A stretch of DNA of 6,349 bases from an uncultured Acidobacteriota bacterium. GTDB taxonomy: Bacteria; Acidobacteriota; Terriglobia; UBA7540. The notes under the pieces were generated by a model. It was not told the DNA's origin. It did not search any database and was given only the letters and a program-made list of their open reading frames with translations. The translations under genes were made by a program, and so were the position numbers. Shown here one piece after another: positions 1 through 5,349 of this stretch (position 1 is its first letter; every line of letters begins with the position of its first letter). The stretch is taken from contig CALCEB010000190.1 of assembly GCA_937900045.1 (NCBI GenBank), forward strand, positions 1 to 6,349. The letters run 5' to 3'.

Positions 1-2594
1 ATGTCATAGCCTTGGGCCGCAACCAGCGAGCTGATGTGATAGAGCAGACCGGGAAAATCCTGGGTGACCAGCTCGAGCAGGGTGCTGTGCGAAGAACTCG
101 ACTGGTCAAAAGTGATCCGGGTAGGAATCCGCACCTTGGGATGGGGAGCGGAGTGGCTTCCCACCCTTGCACTCAATAGGGTTTCGAGCGCCACCTTGCC
201 AGATAAGACTTCGATTACTTGATTTTCAAGCTTCGCTGTTTCCGCCGGATTCAACTCCAGCGTCCTGAAGAGATCGGCGAAGCGGAACGTGTCCACGATA
301 ATTCCATCACGATTCGCAAAAGCCTCGACCTTCAGAATATTCATTCCCCAAGCCATCAGAATGCCAGCAAGAGTTGAGAACAGGCCTGGCCGGTCTACCG
401 CAATCAGCGTTAGCTCGTACCAGGATTCCCGCGTGCGAACTGAAACTTGAACCGGTTTTTTATTGTTGACTCGGACTGCGACGGAAAAGTGGGCGGCAAT
501 TTCTTCAGCAGTGTGAATTTGCAAATAGCGCCGCGGGAATCCGTCCAGGAAGCGTGAAACTTCTCCCTCGTTCGCTGAAGCGTCCAGAGAGGCCATGATC
601 CTCCCCACTTCCGTACCGTCGGGACCGGCCACATCTACCCGTTCTTCGTCGACGCTTCGCATCAGATAATTCATGGACTGGACATGAAATTGCCACAGCG
701 CCTCGGCTTTCCACGGTGTCAGGGCTTCAGGGTTCACCGCTTGAATGTCCGAGTAAGTCAGCAGGCAGAGCATCTTCAGCCGTTCCGTCGTCCCTACTCT
801 CTCCGAAAACCAGCGGATTGTTTGGGGATCGAAAATATCGAGGCGGCGGACCGCCGATGACATTTCGAGATGATGGGCCACCAGGAATTCCACCGTGCCC
901 CGCTCTTCGTCGTTCAACCCCAGCCGCCGGGCGGTCTGTCCGGCGGCCAGAGTGCTACCCGCCAAGTGCTCCTTCGCTTCCATGCCCTTGCCAATGTCGT
1001 GGAAAAGCAGCGACAGGATCAGAAGGTCTGGCCTTTCAATTTCTGACAATAGTTCCGCAAACTTCATTCGCCAGACCGCCAAAGATCCGGAAGAAGAGTC
1101 ACTCTGGGTCCATCGAGCCGCAGTGCGAAGCTCCATCAAGCCCTGGATCGTCCCTAACGTGTGTTCGTCCACGGTGTAGCGATGGTAGTAGTCACGGACC
1201 ACCAGCGAATCAATCAGCCGGAAGTGAGGAATCAATTTGATAATCACGCCCTGCCGGTGCATCTCCCGCAAGGCACGGTCAGCATGGGGCAAGCTCAGAA
1301 CCAGCCTCAAATAGGGCCAGGATCCCAAAGGAAACTTGTCGATGGAATCGGAGGGCTTTGCTCTCTGATTTTCATCCAAAGAGCGTAGATTTTCTTCCAC
1401 CCAGCGACCGGCTTCATGGCTCAACTCAAGGTCGTGCCTTGCCACCATCTCAAAAAGCTGGAAAAGCAGGGTAGGATCACCTCCGGTCAGCGGAGGCCGC
1501 CGCGGAAAGATGCGCCCACGGACCACCGAGAAGTCCGTGTTTGAAACTCGCGATTTCCAGTCCTGATAGAGACCATAGAGAGAGGTTCGGGCCGATCGCG
1601 ATCCTTCCATCACGCGGCGAGCAAGAGCGTCAATGCTTCGCACCTTGCGAAAGTAGTGCCGCATCCAATCCGCAGCGTCGCCACAGAGCTCGCCTCGCAT
1701 TCCCATTGCCGTCGCGGCCGCCAGTTCTTGCAACTCATAAGTCAGGAGGTTGTCATCCCGGCCACGAAAGCCATGCAAGAAGCAGCGAATGTCACAGAGG
1801 AACTGGAAGCCATGCTTGGCCGCTTCCCGCATGGCCGCTGGCCAACCCAATTCCGGATCATCCCAAGCGCCTTTTTCTTCCAAGTTAGCAATCTGCGAAA
1901 GCCAACGCGCCACTTGAACGTCGCGGAGACCACCGGGAGCGTCTTTAACATTGGGCTCAAGATGGAAGATGGTTCCACCGTGTTTTTGATGCCGCCGGAC
2001 AGTGAAATCTTCAAGTCTTGCCACGATCGCTTGCCGTTCCCGCGCGACCAGATGTGGGATGGCCCGCTGCCGCAGGTTTTCGAACACCTCCCACCCTCCG
2101 GCCAGAAAACGGCAATCCAGCAAGGAAATGGTGAACTCAAATTGGTCCGGTTGAAACTGGTAGCAATCCGCCAGGGTGCGATTGCTATGTCCGATGCGGA
2201 GCCGCAGGTCCCACAACGCCTGGAGCATGGCGCTGATGGTGTCGCGCTTCAGCGAGGGTGAGCGGTGATCCGAGGAAAGGAAGAGGAGATCGACATCCGA
2301 ATGAGGGAAGAGTTCCCGGCGCCCGTAACCTCCAACCGCTACCAGGCAAAAATTCCGGGGAGTGTGTAAATCCGGGGAAAGAAATTGGCGGTAAGTCTGC
2401 TGGACGAGGACATCCACCAGAGACGTCCGGGCCTGAACGTACTGCCCGCCGTCCTTGCTCGATTCAAATTCCGTCCAAATTCGCGCCCGCTCCGCAGCAT
2501 AAAGCCGCGGCAGGTCCGCATAGGACAGTTCTGAAATGTCCGCCGCGGAATATCCCGGAATCGAGCTTGCCAGTTGCATGAATGAACCCGGCAT
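1..2594 (-). CDS. glnD: GlnD, bifunctional [protein-PII] uridylyltransferase / uridylyl-removing enzyme (3' end beyond window)
   Basis: GlnD adds UMP to PII when glutamine is low and removes it when glutamine is high. It acts in the cytoplasm on the PII protein encoded just upstream. I translated the minus strand: 864 codons are open without a stop to the window edge. The E. coli protein is about 890 residues, so only the C-terminal end of ACT2 should be missing. Domains in order: nucleotidyltransferase with GGYGRRELFPHSDVD at about 88-102 (metal-binding Asp100 and Asp102) and the family block NVKDAPGGLRD at about 215-225; HD phosphohydrolase with His478, FHDIGKG at 531-537 and paired His584/His585; ACT1 at about 735-800 (WYELTLIAVDRPGLFSTLAG); ACT2 from about 846 (ELVTQDFPGLLYHISSLVAA). 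ATG at 2594 is chosen because AAAGGA lies 4 nt upstream; an in-frame ATG at 2579 is the alternative but would sit far from that site. The upstream stop is the TAG of the PII gene, in the same frame 21 nt away. Both catalytic sites look intact. Confidence 0.96.
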   Translation of the reverse strand, partial: MPGSFMQLASSIPGYSAADISELSYADLPRLYAAERARIWTEFESSKDGGQYVQARTSLVDVLVQQTYRQFLSPDLHTPRNFCLVAVGGYGRRELFPHSDVDLLFLSSDHRSPSLKRDTISAMLQALWDLRLRIGHSNRTLADCYQFQPDQFEFTISLLDCRFLAGGWEVFENLRQRAIPHLVARERQAIVARLEDFTVRRHQKHGGTIFHLEPNVKDAPGGLRDVQVARWLSQIANLEEKGAWDDPELGWPAAMREAAKHGFQFLCDIRCFLHGFRGRDDNLLTYELQELAAATAMGMRGELCGDAADWMRHYFRKVRSIDALARRVMEGSRSARTSLYGLYQDWKSRVSNTDFSVVRGRIFPRRPPLTGGDPTLLFQLFEMVARHDLELSHEAGRWVEENLRSLDENQRAKPSDSIDKFPLGSWPYLRLVLSLPHADRALREMHRQGVIIKLIPHFRLIDSLVVRDYYHRYTVDEHTLGTIQGLMELRTAARWTQSDSSSGSLAVWRMKFAELLSEIERPDLLILSLLFHDIGKGMEAKEHLAGSTLAAGQTARRLGLNDEERGTVEFLVAHHLEMSSAVRRLDIFDPQTIRWFSERVGTTERLKMLCLLTYSDIQAVNPEALTPWKAEALWQFHVQSMNYLMRSVDEERVDVAGPDGTEVGRIMASLDASANEGEVSRFLDGFPRRYLQIHTAEEIAAHFSVAVRVNNKKPVQVSVRTRESWYELTLIAVDRPGLFSTLAGILMAWGMNILKVEAFANRDGIIVDTFRFADLFRTLELNPAETAKLENQVIEVLSGKVALETLLSARVGSHSAPHPKVRIPTRITFDQSSSSHSTLLELVTQDFPGLLYHISSLVAAQGYD

Positions 2595-2598
2595 CCAG

Positions 2599-2604
2599 TC
2601 CTTT
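2599..2604 (-). promoter_or_regulatory. Ribosome binding site deciding the glnD start
   Basis: AAAGGA on the minus strand lies 4 nt before the ATG at 2594 and inside the 21-nt gap after the PII stop codon. It supports the upstream ATG (protein beginning MPGSFMQLAS) over the ATG five codons later, and suggests independent initiation rather than readthrough from glnK. Confidence 0.6.
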
Positions 2605-2615
2605 GAAGCGCAGGA

Positions 2616-2954
2616 CTAGAGCGCAAGGTCGCCCCTTTCTTCGTTGCGAATCCGAATTGCTTCCTCGACGCTGTAGACAAAAATCTTGCCATCCCCAATC
2701 TTCCCGGTTTTCGCGGCCTTCAGCAGGGTATCCAAAACCTGATCCAAACGATCATCGGGCAGAACGATTTCGATCTTGATCTTGGGCAGCAAATCAACCG
2801 TGTATTCGTTACCTCGATAAATCTCCGTGTGGCCTTTCTGCCGGCCATGTCCGCGCACTTCGGAGACCGTCATCCCATCAATCCCGATCTCCTGGAGAGC
2901 CTCCTTCACGGCGGTCAATCGGGAGGTCTGGATGATCGCTTCGACTTTTTTCAT
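2616..2954 (-). CDS. glnK: PII-family nitrogen regulatory protein (GlnK/GlnB)
   Basis: PII is a trimeric cytoplasmic signal protein that binds ATP/ADP and 2-oxoglutarate, is uridylylated by GlnD, and gates AmtB through its T-loop. The product is 112 residues, the same length as E. coli GlnB and GlnK. The T-loop region GRQKGHTEIYRGNEY places Tyr51 in the uridylylation position. Gln39 and Lys58 (2-oxoglutarate contacts), TGKIGDGK at 83-90, and Arg101/Arg103 (nucleotide phosphate contacts) are all in their usual positions. GAGG lies 8 nt before the start. The gene sits 75 nt after amtB and 21 nt before glnD, clearly in one operon; the glnK name follows the linkage to amtB, while sequence alone cannot separate GlnK from GlnB. 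One oddity is residues 9-13, QTSRL, where the family normally has KPFKL or QPFKL. The stop is TAG. Confidence 0.97.
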   Translation of the reverse strand: MKKVEAIIQTSRLTAVKEALQEIGIDGMTVSEVRGHGRQKGHTEIYRGNEYTVDLLPKIKIEIVLPDDRLDQVLDTLLKAAKTGKIGDGKIFVYSVEEAIRIRNEERGDLAL

Positions 2955-3029
2955 GGAATCAACCTCATGGCCTTATCCCTTTGGATACTTTCGGAGGCGG
3001 CTTGGTAAGAATGCCGAGGGTTGCCGGCC

Positions 3030-4478
3030 CTAAGCCTCCAGATTGTAAGCCTCTTCACCATGCAACGCCAAATCCAGACCCTCAACCTCCTGCTCGGTGT
3101 TGACGCGAAGCCCAATGACAGAATCCACAATCCACAGGACGATGAGGGTCCCAACAATCGCCAGCGCCCATGCGATTCCAATCCCTGCCAACTGGTTTAG
3201 AACCTGATGGGCATTCCCGTCAATCATTCCAACGGGAGAAGCATGGCCTTTGCCGTCTTGAAAAATCGGATTGATGACGCTCGTGGCAAAAACGCCAGTG
3301 AGGAACGCGCCGACCGTTCCTCCTATTCCGTGAACACCGAAGGCGTCCAGCGAATCGTCATAGCCAAATATGGGTTTCACCTTCACCACCATCAGATAAC
3401 AAACAACTCCAGCAATCAGCCCGATGATTAATGCCGGCATGGGGGCGACAAATCCCGAAGCGGGAGTGATCGCCACCAACCCGGCTACGGCCCCGGAGAC
3501 AGCGCCGAGGACGCTGGGCTTTCCGGTCCTTAGCCACTCTGCTCCCATCCAACCGAGGGTTGCGCCGGCTGCGCCCAGGTGGGTTGCCACGAAAGCGCTG
3601 GTCGCCAGTGTCCCCGCGCTCAAGGCGCTTCCGGCATTGAAACCGAACCAACCAACCCAAAGCAGGCAAGCTCCAATCACGCTCAGGACAACGTTGTGCG
3701 GAGGCATCGGCTCGTGGGGATACCCGACACGCTTACCCAAATATAAGGCGCAAACTAGCGCTGAAACGCCGGAAGTGATGTGGACCACGGTGCCGCCGGC
3801 AAAATCCAATGTCGGCACGGCGCCGCCCAGCGACGCATTCAGCAATCCCCCTTTTCCCCACACCATATGCGCCATCGGATCATAAACCACGATGGTCCAA
3901 AGGGTCATAAAAAGAACCAGAGCGCTGAATTTCATCCTTTCTGCAAACGCGCCCGTGATCAAAGCCGGAGTGATGATGGCAAACATCATCTGGAAGACCA
4001 TATAAGTCTGTTGAGGAATGGTGGCCGCATAGTCCGGGTCGGGCGCCAACCCGACGTGCCGCAAAAAGCTGTATCCCAGCCCGCCGATGAAATGGTTACC
4101 TGAATGGAAGCACAAGCTAAATCCAAAGAGGGACCAGAGAACTGTGACCAACGCCATTAACCCAAAGCTCTCCATCATGGTGCTGAGAACGTTCTTTTTC
4201 CTTACCAGCCCACCGTAAAACAGCGCAAGCCCAGGTCCCGTCATCAGCAGCACCAGGGCGGATGAAACCAACATCCAAGCATTGTCTCCGGAGCTTTTGG
4301 CGTCCGCAACCGCCTTCTCTAACTCCTGTGTTTTTCCCTGAAGAGTGGTGAGGGCGCTTTCCGGGCCGCTGGAGGTTGCGCCGGACGTTGATGGGGAAGA
4401 TTGCGCCCCCACAGTTACCGCCAATGAAAGACCCAAAACAAGCAGTAAGGCGGCTCGCCGGAATGGCCTGCAGCTCAT
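3030..4478 (-). CDS. amtB: Ammonium transporter, Amt/AmtB family
   Basis: AmtB is a trimeric inner-membrane channel that conducts ammonium and is blocked by unmodified PII when nitrogen is plentiful. The 482-residue product starts with a signal peptide (RR at 7-8, hydrophobic 9-24, likely cleavage after VGA near 25). A Ser/Gln-rich segment at about 26-64 precedes the first membrane helix, which opens with DNAWMLVSSALVLLMTGPGL. Family marks include YGGLVRKKNVLS (88-99), FAERMKFSA (178-186), YDPMAHMVWGKGG (199-211), LDFAGGTVVHITSGV (Asp225 and the first pore His at 233), and GVHGIGGTVG with the second pore His at 383. The cytoplasmic tail GLRVNTEQEVEGLDLALHGEEAY is the conserved C-terminal region that takes part in PII regulation. 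AAGGGAG lies 10 nt before the start. It is the first gene of the amtB-glnK-glnD operon. The roughly 40-residue periplasmic extension is longer than in E. coli, where the mature protein begins almost at the first helix. Confidence 0.97.
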   Translation of the reverse strand: MSCRPFRRAALLLVLGLSLAVTVGAQSSPSTSGATSSGPESALTTLQGKTQELEKAVADAKSSGDNAWMLVSSALVLLMTGPGLALFYGGLVRKKNVLSTMMESFGLMALVTVLWSLFGFSLCFHSGNHFIGGLGYSFLRHVGLAPDPDYAATIPQQTYMVFQMMFAIITPALITGAFAERMKFSALVLFMTLWTIVVYDPMAHMVWGKGGLLNASLGGAVPTLDFAGGTVVHITSGVSALVCALYLGKRVGYPHEPMPPHNVVLSVIGACLLWVGWFGFNAGSALSAGTLATSAFVATHLGAAGATLGWMGAEWLRTGKPSVLGAVSGAVAGLVAITPASGFVAPMPALIIGLIAGVVCYLMVVKVKPIFGYDDSLDAFGVHGIGGTVGAFLTGVFATSVINPIFQDGKGHASPVGMIDGNAHQVLNQLAGIGIAWALAIVGTLIVLWIVDSVIGLRVNTEQEVEGLDLALHGEEAYNLEA

Positions 4479-4541
4479 TAGCAGAATTCTCCCTTCTATT
4501 TCTTTCTGATCACGTTTTTAAAAAATAGATAGCCGAGGTAA

Positions 4542-4571
4542 ATTATAGAGAGGCCGGGAGAAAAGCACCAA
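4542..4571 (-). promoter_or_regulatory. Candidate sigma70-type promoter of the amtB-glnK-glnD operon
   Basis: On the minus strand, TTGGTG (4571-4566) is followed after 18 nt by a perfect TATAAT (4547-4542). Transcription would begin near 4535, leaving a leader of roughly 57 nt before the amtB ATG. I looked for a sigma54 -24/-12 pattern (GG-N10-GC) upstream of amtB, which is common for amtB in Proteobacteria, and saw none that was convincing. The -35 match is only moderate, so an activator may be needed. Confidence 0.45.
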
Positions 4572-4592
4572 TCAAATGACTTTATTGGCTGC
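4565..4592. promoter_or_regulatory. Dyad CCAAT-N11-ATTGG overlapping the amtB -35 region, possible operator
   Basis: CCAAT at 4568-4572 and ATTGG at 4584-4588 form an inverted repeat with an 11-nt spacer. It extends imperfectly to GCA (4565-4567) and TGC (4590-4592). It covers the putative -35 hexamer and the bases just upstream, a typical place for a regulator of a nitrogen operon. It is not the spacing of the NtrC consensus (TGCACC-N5-GGTGCA). No regulator can be named from the sequence. Confidence 0.3.
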
Positions 4593-4662
4593 ATAATCAA
4601 TTGTTTCGGTAAGGACGATGAATTCTGCTGATAACAGCTCAACTTAACGGAATGGAGAACTA

Positions 4663-4799
4663 TACACACGGTCGTAAGTCGGCGACGCTCGATTTTGTAG
4701 CGCCGGTCTGTGACCGGCGGATTTCGCCGCTCCCTGTCAGGGCAAGCTCCGAGCGGCGCTACAGCAAATGCCCGTCGCCGACTTATGTCCTCATGTGTA
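4663..4799. repeat. 137-nt nested inverted repeat, REP/BIME- or MITE-like element
   Basis: The outermost arms are TACACA (4663-4668) and TGTGTA (4794-4799). Next is a perfect 13-nt pair, TAAGTCGGCGACG (4675-4687) with its complement at 4773-4785. Inside is a perfect 10-nt pair, TGTAGCGCCG (4696-4705) with its complement at 4754-4763. Within this are two local hairpins: CGCCGGTC/GACCGGCG (4701-4708, 4712-4719, 3-nt loop) and CGCCGCTC/GAGCGGCG (4725-4732, 4751-4758, 18-nt loop). The local hairpins compete with the long-range 10-nt pairing because they share CGCCG. The design resembles extragenic palindromic repeats. I see no target-site duplication and no transposase here. It could also fold as a structured RNA. 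Confidence 0.65.
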
Positions 4800-4844
4800 G
4801 CGAAAGGATGGCCCCAAACCCTGTCTAAAGGCCGTTGAAATAGT

Positions 4845-4875
4845 TTGGAATGGCGGCGCCGTAGGATGCTAGAAT
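4845..4875 (+). promoter_or_regulatory. Weak candidate promoter for the RAM-domain gene
   Basis: TTGGAA (4845-4850) and TAGAAT (4870-4875) are separated by 19 nt, longer than ideal. If used, the transcript would start near 4880, just where the leader hairpins begin, giving a leader of about 120 nt. No better pair was found between the palindrome and the gene. Confidence 0.25.
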
Positions 4876-4879
4876 TTCG

Positions 4880-4920
4880 GCCAGGGCCCAACCAACCCTG
4901 GCGGCAATGAAAAACCGCCA
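4880..4920 (+). promoter_or_regulatory. Leader with two overlapping hairpins upstream of the RAM-domain gene
   Basis: The first hairpin pairs GCCAGGG (4880-4886) with CCCTGGC (4896-4902) around a 9-nt loop. The second pairs TGGCGG (4899-4904) with CCGCCA (4915-4920) around the loop CAATGAAAAA. They share bases 4899-4902, so in full form they exclude each other, as in attenuators and some riboswitches. I recognise no known riboswitch class, and there is no T tract directly after either hairpin. Confidence 0.35.
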
Positions 4921-4938
4921 TCGGCACGCGAGTCATCG

Positions 4939-4950
4939 TCAAAATTTTGA
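4939..4950. promoter_or_regulatory. Perfect 12-bp palindrome TCAAAATTTTGA upstream of the RAM-domain gene
   Basis: This AT-rich perfect palindrome lies 50 nt before the start codon, inside the presumed leader. An AT-rich dyad of this size could be a regulator site, but palindromes of this kind also arise by chance in AT-rich patches. No matching copy was noticed elsewhere in the intergenic region. Confidence 0.25.
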
Positions 4951-5000
4951 AGACGAGGGGCATAGCAAGGGTTAATCTTATTTAGATCGCCGGAGGCAAC

Positions 5001-5228
5001 ATGAGAGCATATGTGCTCATAAACGTCAGACCCGGAAAAGTGCGGGATGTTGTCAGCTCGGTGGGCGGCCTTCAGGGCGTCATGCACGCAGACGCATGCT
5101 GGGGATTGCCGGACGTCTTTGCCTACGTCGAAACTCCAGACGAAAACAGCCTGCATACTCTTGTCATGGAAAAGATCCAAAAGCTGGAGGGAGTGGACCG
5201 CACGGAAACGCACATCGTGGTGGGTTGA
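5001..5228 (+). CDS. Stand-alone RAM-domain protein (Lrp/AsnC ligand-binding domain only)
   Basis: The 75-residue product matches the C-terminal effector domain of Lrp/AsnC regulators (Pfam AsnC_trans_reg type). It begins MRAYVLINVRPGKVRDVV and continues with GLQGVMHADACWGLPDVFAYVETPDENSLHTLVMEKIQKLEGVDRTETHIVV, giving the beta-alpha-beta-beta-alpha-beta pattern. The ACWGLPDVFAYVE segment is the usual signature near the ligand cleft. There is no helix-turn-helix, so it should not bind DNA alone. Such single-domain members form rings of dimers that can bind amino acids, and may bind full-length Lrp-type partners; its ligand and partner are unknown. The length is normal for the stand-alone class, so this is not a truncated gene. 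GGAGG lies 4 nt before the ATG, a strong start. It is divergent from the amtB operon and convergent with the diguanylate cyclase gene. Confidence 0.93.
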   Translation: MRAYVLINVRPGKVRDVVSSVGGLQGVMHADACWGLPDVFAYVETPDENSLHTLVMEKIQKLEGVDRTETHIVVG

Positions 5229-5287
5229 GCTGGAGCCCATCTGCGTTTGGACCTAGTATTGCTATGTTAAGTCATCGGGAGCACAGG

Positions 5288-5323
5288 AAAAAGGGTTTGC
5301 CCGGCTGAAGCCGACGGCGGCAA
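5288..5323 (-). terminator. Candidate intrinsic terminator after the REC-GGDEF gene
   Basis: Read on the minus strand, TTGCC (5323-5319) pairs with GGCAA (5301-5297). The inner stem is CGGC/GCCG (5313-5310 with 5305-5302) with a TTCA loop, and there is a 5-nt bulge at 5318-5314. After ACCC comes TTTTT (about 5292-5288). It starts 27 nt past the stop codon at 5350. The bulge and the short gap before the T tract make it imperfect. On the plus strand it lacks a T tract, so it would serve the RAM gene poorly. Confidence 0.45.
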
Positions 5324-5349
5324 GGATGAACCGTGTGACATATTTATAA

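Larger units (their letters stand above)
4479..5000. other. Intergenic region between divergent amtB operon and RAM-domain gene
   Basis: This 522-nt stretch holds no gene I can support. From the amtB side it contains an AT-rich promoter zone (about 4500-4620), a GC-rich nested inverted repeat (4663-4799), and the promoter/leader zone of the plus-strand gene (about 4845-5000). A 155-codon minus-strand frame covers 4496-4963, but it runs through both the palindrome and the amtB promoter, has no recognisable domain and has no good start signal. Confidence 0.6.

Noticed and set aside
716..2261. Several plus-strand open frames of 75-201 codons opposite glnD
   Set aside because: They are shadows of the continuous glnD frame. 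Compositions rich in Pro, Ser and Arg, and no recognisable domains.
2955..3029. Terminator or internal promoter between amtB and glnK
   Set aside because: Only a weak 4-bp stem (GCCG/CGGC) is visible with no T tract, and no good -35/-10 pair. The gap looks like a simple intra-operon spacer with a ribosome binding site.
3424..4103. Plus-strand frames opposite amtB
   Set aside because: They are antisense shadows of a complete, well conserved ammonium channel gene.
4500..4680. Sigma54 (-24/-12) promoter and NtrC sites before amtB
   Set aside because: No GG-N10-GC pattern with acceptable flanks and no TGCACC-N5-GGTGCA site was found by eye on the minus strand.
4663..4799. tRNA, CRISPR repeat or rho-independent terminator reading of the GC-rich palindrome
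   Set aside because: There is no cloverleaf or CCA-end pattern, no spaced direct repeats and no T tract after the stems on either strand.
4496..4963. 155-codon minus-strand open frame upstream of amtB
   Set aside because: It runs through the nested palindrome and the likely amtB promoter, has no family resemblance and no good ribosome binding site. Its length reflects chance in this region.
4869..5240. 123-codon minus-strand frame opposite the RAM gene
   Set aside because: It overlaps the clearly recognised RAM-domain gene and its leader, and has no family features.
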